Shown here piece by piece: positions 31,809-39,039 of a stretch of DNA of 39,102 nt. Position numbers and translations under genes: made by a program. The notes under the pieces were generated by a model, which saw only the letters and a list, made by a program, of their open reading frames with translations, was not told the DNA's origin and made no database searches. How positions within the stretch are numbered: the first letter of the stretch is position 1; the number at the start of each line of letters is the position of its first letter. The DNA lies in the NCBI GenBank assembly GCA_964630265.1, contig CAZVRW010000024.1, positions 1-39,102 on the forward strand, written 5' to 3'. This DNA comes from CAZBWP01 sp964630265 (lineage in GTDB: Bacteria > Pseudomonadota > Alphaproteobacteria > Rhodospirillales > Defluviicoccaceae).

Positions 31809-31873
31809 GAGCCGTCCGGTGACGCGATGACCGCATCCGGCCCCGCGATGCAAAAAACGTCGATGGGGCCGCG

Positions 31874-32848
31874 TCAGCCGCCGAAAATGACCGCGTCCGG
31901 AATCTCATAGCGTTCGCTCCCAACCCGGATGAGGTGGAGATCGGCCTCCTTGCGCCCGCTATATTCGGGATAGCCGTCGGCCTGGCTGGTGTCGGCGCTG
32001 AGGAACCTGCCGTTGGTGAAGAAGAGTGCGCGGGTCACGCCGTCCGGTTTGGTGACCACGACCGTGGCGAAGCCGCCGCCGGCACGGGCGACGCCGAAGG
32101 GGCATTGGTGCATCGGCTGGCCGGCGCGTTGGGCACAAGGGATCATGCCGGTGGCATCGAAATCGCCCTGGCCGGCGCGCACGGCCGAGTCGTCGGGGCC
32201 GGTGGCGACGGCGCCGTCGGGCGAGACCGCGGGGGAGAGGAACTCGGCGGCCACGTAGCCGCGCGGGCCGCCGCCCAGTTCCTGGACATCGCACCAGACG
32301 CGGCCCTCGGCGCGGCGGCACCCGAGGTTGGTGAGCAGGGTGCCGGGCGCGTACTGTGCGATGATGGGTGCGGCGCGGGACGGTTCCTGCCGCAGGTTGA
32401 GGGCGGACGCGACGCCGGTGACCTGCCACAGGCGCGGGCCGCCGTCTTCCGGAGCCGCCGGCACGCGGGCACCGCCGCCCGGGGCGGCCGCCGCGGCGCT
32501 GTCCTCGGTGAGGAAGCGTCCGGCAACCCAGCCCTCGATGCCCCCGTAGCGGACCCGACACCAGCGATTCCGGGCGGCCCGCTCACGCTCGGCCTCGGTC
32601 ATCGCCTGCCACTCGGTGAACGTCGGCCCGCCCTGACAGCCGAGGTTCCGGATGCCACGGCCATCGGGCGCGATCGCGCCGATCCTGGCGCTGCCGGCCG
32701 AGGGCTCGGCGCGGATGTTGAGCACGTCATTCACGGCGACGCCCGTGACCGCGAAGGTATCGGGGCCGTCGGCGGTCGCCGGCGCGTCACGGCTGCCAAC
32801 GACGGCAAGGCCCATCGTGACGATGAGCACGAAGAACCAATGCTTCAT
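31874..32848 (-). CDS. Secreted protein with two SH3-like domains and a C-terminal IPCA/VIFG domain
   Basis: A 324-residue exported protein with an N-terminal signal (MKHWFFVLIVTMGLAVVGS). Two bacterial SH3 domains follow at about 34-112 (TGVAVNDVLNIRAEPSAGS, WCRVRYGGIEGWVAGRFL) and about 144-208 (ALNLRQEPSRAAPIIAQY, RGYVAAEFL); such domains bind cell-wall or protein ligands in the periplasm. The C-terminal ~100 residues (GQGDFDATGMIPCAQRAGQP to YEIPDAVIFGG) form a domain also found at 33656-34141 and 37189-37980. Its ATG overlaps the stop of the GlsB-like gene (TGATG). No enzymatic motif is visible. Confidence 0.8.
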   Translation of the reverse strand: MKHWFFVLIVTMGLAVVGSRDAPATADGPDTFAVTGVAVNDVLNIRAEPSAGSARIGAIAPDGRGIRNLGCQGGPTFTEWQAMTEAERERAARNRWCRVRYGGIEGWVAGRFLTEDSAAAAAPGGGARVPAAPEDGGPRLWQVTGVASALNLRQEPSRAAPIIAQYAPGTLLTNLGCRRAEGRVWCDVQELGGGPRGYVAAEFLSPAVSPDGAVATGPDDSAVRAGQGDFDATGMIPCAQRAGQPMHQCPFGVARAGGGFATVVVTKPDGVTRALFFTNGRFLSADTSQADGYPEYSGRKEADLHLIRVGSERYEIPDAVIFGG

Positions 32849-33099
32849 CACGTCTGCTTCTTGATCAGCCCAACCACGAACAACAGCACGATGGCGCCGA
32901 CCGTCGCCGTCACCAGCGAGCCGATCAGGCCGCCGGCTTCGATGCCGAGCAGACCGAAGAGGAAGCCGCCGAGAAAGGCGCCGATGACGCCGACGATCAG
33001 ATTGCCGATCAGCCCGAGGCCGCCGCCCATGACCATGCCGGCGAGCCAGCCGGCGACGAGACCGATGAGCAGGAAGAGGAGAAGTGCCGTGATGTCCAT
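32848..33099 (-). CDS. GlsB/YeaQ/YmgE family stress-response membrane protein
   Basis: An 83-residue protein with three Gly-rich hydrophobic helices. The pattern GWLAGMVMGGGLGLIGNLIVGVIGAFLGGFL is the signature of the transglycosylase-associated family. In this family GlsB proteins are induced by general envelope stress; the biochemical role is not known and the name does not imply enzymatic activity. It overlaps the following SH3-domain gene by one base, so the two are probably made together. Confidence 0.92.
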   Translation of the reverse strand: MDITALLLFLLIGLVAGWLAGMVMGGGLGLIGNLIVGVIGAFLGGFLFGLLGIEAGGLIGSLVTATVGAIVLLFVVGLIKKQT

Positions 33100-33231
33100 G
33101 ATGTCCTGATCTCCCTCAAAATCTTGAAGTCTACGCTACGGGACCGACAAGCCGTCTTGCCAGCCGGAGGGCCGTTCGACACCGCGAAACGAGCCGTCGT
33201 TCGAGATGCAACACAAGGCAAGGAACCGACC

Positions 33232-33600
33232 TCATAGCAGAAAGTCCGGGGTCGGGGCGGCGCCGCCGGCTTCGCTCGGCGAGGTGGGACGCGCCAGCTG
33301 GTCCCAGACGCCCCGCTCCGCCGCGAGCCAGAAGTCGAGGGCCCGGCCATGCTGGTAGCCGGCCGCTTCCCAAAGGAAGTACGCCCGCTCGCAGATGATC
33401 TGGTGGAGGCTGACGCCGGTGGCGCCGGCGGAGTAGGTGACCTCGCGGATCATCGCTTCGGCCATCAGCCAGGTTTGCAGGGTCGCGTTGGCCTGCTGCC
33501 CGAGCGACAGCCAGAGTGCGCCTGCCAAGTCTTCGACCTTCTCCAAGAACACACCCTCCATCCCCTGGCTGACCGTTGCCATCGTTGTCGTCGGGATCAT
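33232..33600 (-). CDS. DUF2934 domain protein
   Basis: A 122-residue protein whose segment 65-95 (LHQIICERAYFLWEAAGYQHG followed by RALDFWLAAE) matches the DUF2934 pattern of a short helical domain (ERAYxxWExxGxxxGxxxxxWLxAE). Here the usual His before W is Phe. The first 60 residues form an amphipathic helix region without known match. DUF2934 proteins occur often near stress-related genes; function unknown. The start may be the ATG at 33600 or a later one at 33582. Confidence 0.75.
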   Translation of the reverse strand: MIPTTTMATVSQGMEGVFLEKVEDLAGALWLSLGQQANATLQTWLMAEAMIREVTYSAGATGVSLHQIICERAYFLWEAAGYQHGRALDFWLAAERGVWDQLARPTSPSEAGGAAPTPDFLL

Positions 33601-33655
33601 CGGTTTCCTGGCACGACCGTGTCATGCGCTTGTCCGAACCGCTGGGTCCGCTCGA

Positions 33656-34141
33656 TCAATCTCCGAAGATCACCACCTCCGGGATTTCATAGCGTGCGTC
33701 GCCGACCTGGACCTTGAACAGGTCCGCCTCCTTGGTGGCGCTCGCCGTGATATCGCCGTCGGCTTGGCTGATGTCGGCCGTCAGGAAGTTGCCGCCCTCG
33801 AAGGTGAGGAAGCGCTTGCGGCCGTCCGGCCGGGTGATGGCGACGGTGGCCGTGCCGCCGCCCTCGCGTGCCACGCCGAAAGCGCACTCCTGCATGGCCT
33901 GGCCCGCGGCTTCGGCGCACGGGATCGTGCCGGTGGCATCGAAGTCGCCCTGACCGGCGCGTTCCGCGGCGCTCTTCTTCTCCGCTTGGGCCGCCGGCGG
34001 CGGGGTCGTGGTGCCGGCCGGCGCCGAGGCGGCGGGCTTCTCTTGCGTCGTGCCCTCGCTCTTCTGGCTGTCGTCGCACGCGGAAAGCGCGAGCACGGTC
34101 GCCAGCACACCGCCCATCAGAATGGATGCTTTGAATGTCAC
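33656..34141 (-). CDS. Lipoprotein with IPCA/VIFG domain
   Basis: A 161-residue lipoprotein. The signal FKASILMGGVLATVLALSAC has a lipobox LSAC, followed by a Ser/Thr/Pro-rich linker (about 23-60). The C-terminal ~100 residues (GQGDFDATGTIPCAEAAGQA to YEIPEVVIFGD) are the same domain as at the end of the SH3 protein; the two align through the IPCA, FGVAR, PDG, SQADG, KEADL and YEIP motifs. Two cysteines of the domain (IPCA and QECAF) are kept. A GTG at 34141 with AGGAG upstream is preferred to the ATG at 34174, which would put basic residues before the signal. Confidence 0.78.
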   Translation of the reverse strand: MTFKASILMGGVLATVLALSACDDSQKSEGTTQEKPAASAPAGTTTPPPAAQAEKKSAAERAGQGDFDATGTIPCAEAAGQAMQECAFGVAREGGGTATVAITRPDGRKRFLTFEGGNFLTADISQADGDITASATKEADLFKVQVGDARYEIPEVVIFGD

Positions 34142-34207
34142 GGTCCTTGGTCTCCTGTGTCTCGGGTTCGACACGGCCCGCCGCCTCGCTGGACCGCCCC
34201 CGGAACC

Positions 34208-34528
34208 TCAAAGGGCGCCTTCATTGGTGAGGGACATGATTCCCCCCGTCGAGCCATCGCGGTAGGCGATGCACCGCCAGCGCGCGCGTTGCGGGCCAAC
34301 ACCGACGATCACCTCGGTGCCGGCTTCGGAATAGGACGAGCTGAGAAGTGAGACGTCGGGATTGTTGATCGACCGCGCAACGTCCCTGAGGCAAGCCTGT
34401 TCGGCGACCGACGGCGACGCCGGCGCGGCGCTGCTGCTGCTCCCGCTCGAGCCGCCGTTTTCGACCACGCATCCGGAGAGGGCCATTGCCGCGACGGCGA
34501 AGGCGGTGAGCTTCACTGACTTGATCAT
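34208..34528 (-). CDS. Small lipoprotein with C/WRC domain
   Basis: A 106-residue lipoprotein with signal MIKSVKLTAFAVAAMALSGC and a Ser-rich linker. The mature part (about 45-102: ACLRDVARSINNP, SSSYSEAGTEVIVGV, RWRCIAYRDGSTGGIMSL) resembles the N-terminal half of the next protein upstream (GCIDQLRRVGGP, SSEFSEAATLVMLRD, VWRCLAYSDGTVGELTV). The two conserved cysteines probably pair. Function unknown. Confidence 0.75.
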   Translation of the reverse strand: MIKSVKLTAFAVAAMALSGCVVENGGSSGSSSSAAPASPSVAEQACLRDVARSINNPDVSLLSSSYSEAGTEVIVGVGPQRARWRCIAYRDGSTGGIMSLTNEGAL

Positions 34529-34561
34529 CCTACTCTCTCCTTTTCCTCATCGTTGCCGATG

Positions 34562-35209
34562 TTACTCGATACCGAAGATCACGTTGTAGGACGTGCTGCT
34601 GTCGCCCCGGTTGAGGACTTCGATCACATGGTCGCCAGACTGCCAGAGTTGCCCGCGATATTCCCGGTCCGGCGTCATCGGGTCCAACAGGAAAGACCTG
34701 TCCGGATTGAAGATCTGGTAGGAGATACCTGGGCCGTTCGGGGCGACACGGACATAGAGGAACTGACCGTTCCGGGCGCGGAGGACATAGCGGGTCGAGC
34801 TTCCCGGCGTGAGCGTTCCCGTGAGTTCGGTGCCGGACGCGCCGCTTTGGAACCGCACCTGCTCGGTCGTCGTGGTCGGCTCGCTCCTCGCCTGGCTCGG
34901 CGCCCCGGACATGGCTCCGCCGCCGTCATCCGCGCCCTCGGCGACGGTCAATTCGCCAACGGTGCCGTCGGAGTAGGCGAGACAGCGCCAGACGGTGCCG
35001 CCACCGTCGCGCAGCATGACCAGCGTTGCCGCTTCGGAGAACTCCGAACTCAGCACCTGGCCGCCCGCCGGCGCGTCGGGTCCGCCGACCCTTCTCAGCT
35101 GATCGATGCAGCCGTCGACGGCCTCCCGCTCACCGGCGCCGGCAGGGGTGGACCCAGCGACCGCGGCAAGTGCCGCGGCCGCCGCGAAGAGCGCGCAACT
35201 GGTCTTCAT
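34562..35209 (-). CDS. Secreted two-domain protein: C/WRC domain plus PliG-like beta domain
   Basis: A 215-residue exported protein (signal MKTSCALFAAAAALAAVAGS, cleaved after AGA). The first domain (about 28-95) is shared with the lipoprotein at 34208-34528. The second (about 115-215: VRFQSGASGTELTGTLTPGS, RYVLRARNGQFLYVRVAPNG, WQSGDHVIEVLNRG) has the layout of the PliG-type g-lysozyme inhibitor fold and resembles the N-terminal domain at 37189-37980. The ATG at 35209 with AAGGAAG upstream gives a proper signal peptide. Inhibition of lysozyme is inference. Confidence 0.72.
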   Translation of the reverse strand: MKTSCALFAAAAALAAVAGSTPAGAGEREAVDGCIDQLRRVGGPDAPAGGQVLSSEFSEAATLVMLRDGGGTVWRCLAYSDGTVGELTVAEGADDGGGAMSGAPSQARSEPTTTTEQVRFQSGASGTELTGTLTPGSSTRYVLRARNGQFLYVRVAPNGPGISYQIFNPDRSFLLDPMTPDREYRGQLWQSGDHVIEVLNRGDSSTSYNVIFGIE

Positions 35210-35240
35210 GGCTCTTCCTTGTTCAACTGTCTCCAACGCG

Positions 35241-35585
35241 TCAGCAATCGCCGGCGGGCAGCATCCGCACGGAAGAGTAGCGCCCATCGGAGGTGACGAT
35301 CTCGGCGCAGGCACCGGTCGAGCGATTGAACCAGTAGGTCGTCAGACCCTTGCTTCGGATCGGCTCGTAGCCGAGCTTCCGAATCCCCTGCTCGGCCTGC
35401 CCACCTTTCGCGCCCTGAAAGGCCGTCAGATCGGTCGAGCTGCCCACGGCCGGCATGCCCGCCGAGGGAGTGCTCGAGGTTCCTCCAGCCGAAGATCCGC
35501 CGCTGGTCGATCCTCCCTCACAGGCCGAGAGCAGAGCAACGGTGCAGACGGCAGCGGCCAACATCGCGATTGTTCTATTCTTCAT
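35241..35585 (-). CDS. Small lipoprotein of unknown function
   Basis: A 114-residue lipoprotein with signal MKNRTIAMLAAAVCTVALLSAC and a Gly/Ser-rich linker. The C-terminal part (about 51-114: DLTAFQGAKGGQAEQGIRKLG, YEPIRSKGLTTYWFNRSTGAC, DGRYSSVRMLPAGDC) is a compact domain with two cysteines that recurs in alphaproteobacterial lipoproteins. A good AGGAG-type site (GGAGAAAG) precedes the ATG. Its function is not known to me. Confidence 0.75.
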   Translation of the reverse strand: MKNRTIAMLAAAVCTVALLSACEGGSTSGGSSAGGTSSTPSAGMPAVGSSTDLTAFQGAKGGQAEQGIRKLGYEPIRSKGLTTYWFNRSTGACAEIVTSDGRYSSVRMLPAGDC

Positions 35586-35681
35586 GACTTTCTCCTTTTG
35601 TCTTCAGACAGGTTGACGAACTTTTCGCGGTACGCGCATGGGGCGCTTTATATTTTGGACCGCACCACCAGCCGATTCTAG

Positions 35682-35798
35682 TGGATCGGATCTGACGCTT
35701 GGTGCCCAAGCGCCAGCTCGGTCGATCCACTAAACTATTGGTCTGGTGGTTCGATTCAGCCAACGGATGGGACTCATCCGTTGGCATCGAACCACTAG
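35682..35798. repeat. 117-bp hairpin repeat, copy 2
   Basis: This is the second copy of the repeat at 31116-31229, same orientation. A 3-base insertion (35756-35758) breaks the long stem into 11 and 8 bp. Here the ends form a 7-bp terminal inverted repeat, CTAGTGG (35679-35685) and CCACTAG (35792-35798). It fills most of the gap between the lipoprotein at 35241-35585 and the membrane protein whose stop codon it provides. Confidence 0.85.
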
Positions 35799-36073
35799 TC
35801 CCGCTGCGACCGGCGTTGGCGCGTCAGCGCCCACCACCACAGCAGCCCGGCGTTGAGGGCGATGGAGCCCACCACCAAGGCGATGTTGATGCCGACCTGC
35901 TCGCCCCCCAAGACGCCGAGCCGGCCAAGGAGCTGCACCCAGGGCGCCGCCAGCATGACGGCAAACACCGCCTGCAGCGGATCGTCGTGCGGAATGACGA
36001 AGCCGATGACGAGCGCCGCGATGCCGAGCAGCGTGTAGGCGCCGGCGAGACCGATCAGGACGATGCGCAGCAT
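35795..36073 (-). CDS. Small three-helix membrane protein
   Basis: A 92-residue protein with hydrophobic segments IVLIGLAGAYTLLGIAALVI (about 3-26), AVFAVMLAAPWVQLLGRLGV (about 34-53) and IALVVGSIALNAGLLWWWAL (about 60-81), then a basic tail QRRSQRD. The ATG at 36073 begins just before the first helix; the upstream extension to 36118 is Arg-rich and unlikely. The TAG stop lies inside the end of the hairpin repeat, so the original C-terminus may have been altered. No family recognised. Confidence 0.6.
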   Translation of the reverse strand: MLRIVLIGLAGAYTLLGIAALVIGFVIPHDDPLQAVFAVMLAAPWVQLLGRLGVLGGEQVGINIALVVGSIALNAGLLWWWALTRQRRSQRD

Positions 36074-36121
36074 GGCCCTGGCCCTCCCGCCGTCCCGTCG
36101 CGCTGACCGACATGGCAACCA

Positions 36122-37159
36122 TCATCCGGCATCGTGGGTCATGATGACGAAGTCGGTGCCGGTGCGGGTGTCGGGGTGGGCCGGCAGGTCGGTCATGACG
36201 AGGACCATGCCGGGGTGCATGCGCACCTTCATCGCCTCGACCACGTGCGGCTCGGAGCGCAGCCGCCGGATGACCGCTTCCTCCGGTTCGGCGAAGCCGT
36301 CGGGCGCCTCGCGGTGATAGCCGATGGCATGCCACGCCATCCCCTGCCGCGCGTCGTGGGTGTCGGTGAGGATGAACACGTGGTCACCGAGGGGGACGGA
36401 GGGATCGCTGATGATCGCCCGGCCCTCGGCGACGATCTCGCCGTTCTCCAGGATCAGGATGCGCTGATCCGTGCCGCTGACCAGGACCGAGGTCGGTGGC
36501 GTCGGGTCCTCCGCGTCCCAGTCCGTCGGCAGCTTCTTCTCGTCCATGTGGGCGAGCACGTCCTCGAACTCGTGCTCGGCGTACTGGCTCAGCACCATCC
36601 CCGGATGGACGATCTCGGCGGGGTCGCTGTGGCCACCGGCCAGGATCACGGGCGTACCCATATGGGTAATACCGAACAGCAACGCCGAGAATTCCAAGGG
36701 CAGGCGGACGCAGCCGTGCGAGGCGGGATACCCCGGCAGTTTGCCCGCGTGCAGCGCGATGCCGTCCCAGGTGAGGCGGTTCATGTTGGGCATCGGCGCG
36801 CCGCCGTAGGTGGCCGAGCGGTGATGCTTGTCCTTTTGCAGCACGGTGAACACGCCGGTCGGCGTCTCGTGCCCCGGCTTGCCGGTCGAGCAGGTGGAGA
36901 CGGCGATGCGGATGCCGTTGCGGTAGACGTGCACCCGCTGATCCGGGATGGAGACGACGACGGCGACCGGCCCCTCCGGCGAGCGCTCCGGATGCCAGGT
37001 GAACTCACCCGGTTGCAGCTCGTGGATTTCCTTGATGACCTGCTGCGCCAAGCCCGGCGCGCCGAGGAACGCCCAGGCGATACCGCCGAGCCCGGCGGCC
37101 CCGGCGATGGTGAGGAAGCGCCGCCGGTTGGCGCACACGGGAACCATTCTGCGCATCAT
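36122..37159 (-). CDS. L,D-transpeptidase (YkuD domain), Tat-like signal
   Basis: A 345-residue exported enzyme that forms or edits peptidoglycan cross-links or attaches proteins to peptidoglycan. The YkuD domain covers about residues 63-180, with His137 in GIALHAGKLPGY and the active-site motif SHGCVRLP (147-154, catalytic Cys150). The N-terminus has NRRRFLTIAGAAGLGG, close to a twin-arginine signal. The region after 200 (SVLVSGTDQRILILENGEI) is a second domain of unknown function repeating the beta pattern. The ATG pair at 37159/37156 is preceded by GAAGAGG. It lies 29 bases downstream of the PliG-like gene. Confidence 0.92.
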   Translation of the reverse strand: MMRRMVPVCANRRRFLTIAGAAGLGGIAWAFLGAPGLAQQVIKEIHELQPGEFTWHPERSPEGPVAVVVSIPDQRVHVYRNGIRIAVSTCSTGKPGHETPTGVFTVLQKDKHHRSATYGGAPMPNMNRLTWDGIALHAGKLPGYPASHGCVRLPLEFSALLFGITHMGTPVILAGGHSDPAEIVHPGMVLSQYAEHEFEDVLAHMDEKKLPTDWDAEDPTPPTSVLVSGTDQRILILENGEIVAEGRAIISDPSVPLGDHVFILTDTHDARQGMAWHAIGYHREAPDGFAEPEEAVIRRLRSEPHVVEAMKVRMHPGMVLVMTDLPAHPDTRTGTDFVIMTHDAG

Positions 37160-37188
37160 CCAAACCTCTTCAAACTGCAACAGGTCAA

Positions 37189-37980
37189 TCAGCCGCCGGT
37201 CATCATCGCTTCGAAAATCTCGAAGCGCTGATCGCCGATGCGGACCTTGAACAGGCCGTTATCGTTATCGACGGTCATCCGGGCGCCGCCGTCGGCTTCG
37301 CTCTGGTCGTAGGACGAGGGCGTGTTGTTCTTGTAGAAGATCACGCGGTTGCCGCCGTCCGGCCACATGACCGTGATCATGCCGCTGGCGCCGCGCTCGC
37401 GCGTCACGCCGAACTGGCACTCGGTCATCGGCTGGCCGGCAGAGCGGGCGCAGGGAATGGAGCCGGTCGCATGGAAATCCGTGCCGGGCACCTTGGCGTC
37501 GCCCGCGTACGCCCCGCCTTGCGTCGCGCCGCTTGCCGCCCCGTGTGCCGCGCCATGCCCCGCGCCGGTGATGCCGACCTTGATGGTGTAGTTGGCCGCC
37601 TCGTTCCGGCGCGCGGCGTTGCGCATCAGGTAGACGCGCACCGTGTAGTCGCCGGTCGCGGGCAGGGTGCCGCTGAAGTCATTGCCGGAGGACGAGCCGA
37701 CGAAGATCGCCTCGTCCGAGGATCCCGGCGGCAGGACGTTGAAGTAGTTGGCACCATTATTGGTGCGCAGGGAGACGCGCATGGTCTGCCCGGCCGACGC
37801 GCGGAGCCGGTAGTCGACGGTCTCGTAGCCCTTGAGCGTGCCGGAGACGGTCGCGCCGGAACTGCCCTTCTGGAAGTGGATCGTCTCCTGACGGATCTCG
37901 TCCCGGGCGACCGCCGGCAGCGGCGCCGCGAGGCCGACGATGATCGCCGTGACGAGTGCGTACGCGAGTGGTGTCTTCAT
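37189..37980 (-). CDS. Secreted PliG-like plus IPCA/VIFG two-domain protein
   Basis: A 263-residue exported protein (signal MKTPLAYALVTAIIVGLAAP, cleaved after AVA). The N-terminal domain (about 28-135) has the run VSGTLKGYETVDYRLRASAGQ, YFNVLPPGS, GTLPATGDYTVRVYLMRNAA, which fits PliG-type inhibitors of g-type lysozyme (GY...YxxxAxxGQ, RVxxxRNxARR). A Gly/Ala/His-rich linker follows, then the IPCA domain (about 165-263), here with a changed end (FEIFEAMMTGG instead of YEIPxxVIFG). AGGAG precedes the ATG. It is probably co-transcribed with the L,D-transpeptidase. A lysozyme-inhibitor role is inference. Confidence 0.78.
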   Translation of the reverse strand: MKTPLAYALVTAIIVGLAAPLPAVARDEIRQETIHFQKGSSGATVSGTLKGYETVDYRLRASAGQTMRVSLRTNNGANYFNVLPPGSSDEAIFVGSSSGNDFSGTLPATGDYTVRVYLMRNAARRNEAANYTIKVGITGAGHGAAHGAASGATQGGAYAGDAKVPGTDFHATGSIPCARSAGQPMTECQFGVTRERGASGMITVMWPDGGNRVIFYKNNTPSSYDQSEADGGARMTVDNDNGLFKVRIGDQRFEIFEAMMTGG

Positions 37981-38079
37981 GTCACTTTTCTCCTGCTGTC
38001 CTGCGCGCCGCGAGGACCGATGACGCCGCGTCCGCCCGCTCATGCCATCCTCACCCGCCGATCCGGAGGTGGTCGCCCG

Positions 38080-38111
38080 AAAAAGCGTCCGTCAGGTCAA
38101 GCCTGACGGAC
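38080..38111 (-). terminator. Rho-independent terminator upstream of the PliG-like gene
   Basis: On the - strand a perfect 10-bp stem (GTCCGTCAGG with CCTGACGGAC, 5-base loop) is followed by GCTTTTTC. This is a standard intrinsic terminator. It lies between the VPLPA-CTERM gene and the PliG-like gene and separates the envelope island from the gene upstream. Confidence 0.8.
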
Positions 38112-38324
38112 CACTGCGCTTTGGACCGAGTGGGGAGGTGCACGCGGTTTCAATCGGCCTGCCGGCCCTCATCCTCTAACGACCCTCAACTCCCGCGGGG
38201 CCGGGTCTTGCGTGCCCGCCCCCGGCAAAATCTTGAAACCACTCGTAGCAAGGTGCGCGACGCCTGTCTGTCCGGATTCCTCCGTCAGGAAATTCCTGAC
38301 AAGCGTCTTCGCCTCCTACGAAAC

Positions 38325-38349
38325 GGGCGCGGACTCCTGGTCCGCGCCC
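38325..38349 (-). terminator. Possible terminator just after the VPLPA-CTERM gene
   Basis: A perfect 9-bp stem (GGGCGCGGA with TCCGCGCCC, 7-base loop) starts 28 bases beyond the stop of the VPLPA-CTERM gene; on the - strand it is followed by GTTTCG, a weak U tract. A second small hairpin (GTCAGGA, 3-base loop, TCCTGAC) lies at 38284-38300. The stretch 38112-38376 holds no other feature. Confidence 0.5.
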
Positions 38350-38376
38350 GCGGGGCCGCCGATCGCAGCGATTGCG

Positions 38377-39039
38377 TCAGGCGGCCTTGCGCTTGCGCCA
38401 GCCGGCGACGCCGAGACCGGCGATCGCCGCCGCGAACATCGGCAGCGCGGCAGGGATCGGGACGACCGCGAACGTTATGTCGTCCGACGCCACGACGGAT
38501 GGCTCTGAACCGCCTAAATTCAACGTCAGTAAGAAGCCATCCTCTTTATCAAAATTGTTCAGAATCGCGGCGGTGAGAGGGGAGGACCGGCTCCACCCAT
38601 CGTCAAAGTTCTTGACTGCGATCGACATGAAGCCGTCGGCGCCGTTTGGCGACGGCACCGTGCCGGTGATTCCAAATTCGTCTTCGGTGTCGAGTCCAGG
38701 GTCCACAACATCAATCGACACGACATCGTTTACACCTGTGCCGGGCGCGACGATCGTCTCGTCCGGTGCGATCAGGCTGAAACTCGTGAAGGCATCCTTC
38801 GTGGTGAAGATTTTCCCCCCAAACGGGCCATCGGTTTCGACCGCGCCGGTTGCCCGATCGGTGTCGATCCTGAACCGGGCGGTCAGCGAGCGGCTGTCTT
38901 CGATGCCGAGATAGACCAGCAGCGCGTCGTCGCCTGTGACGTTTTTGATGGTGGCCTCGAAGGTCTGGAATGCGGCGCTGGCCGCGCCCGGGACGGCGAG
39001 CGCCGCGACCACGGCGGCGGCGGAGATGAAACGGCGCAT
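38377..39039 (-). CDS. VPLPA-CTERM sorting-signal protein
   Basis: A 220-residue exported protein (signal MRRFISAAAVVAALAVPGAA, cleaved after SAA). The middle part is beta-rich and without known match (FQTFEATIKNVTGDDALLVY, DNA/Asp-rich loops). The C-terminus (193-220) is a sorting tail: VPIPAALPM, a hydrophobic helix AAAIAGLGVAGW and a basic end RKRKAA. In this family the tail is recognised by a dedicated exosortase that links such proteins to the surface or extracellular polymer; none is in the window. AAGGGAG lies before the ATG. It appears to be a single-gene unit. Confidence 0.88.
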   Translation of the reverse strand: MRRFISAAAVVAALAVPGAASAAFQTFEATIKNVTGDDALLVYLGIEDSRSLTARFRIDTDRATGAVETDGPFGGKIFTTKDAFTSFSLIAPDETIVAPGTGVNDVVSIDVVDPGLDTEDEFGITGTVPSPNGADGFMSIAVKNFDDGWSRSSPLTAAILNNFDKEDGFLLTLNLGGSEPSVVASDDITFAVVPIPAALPMFAAAIAGLGVAGWRKRKAA

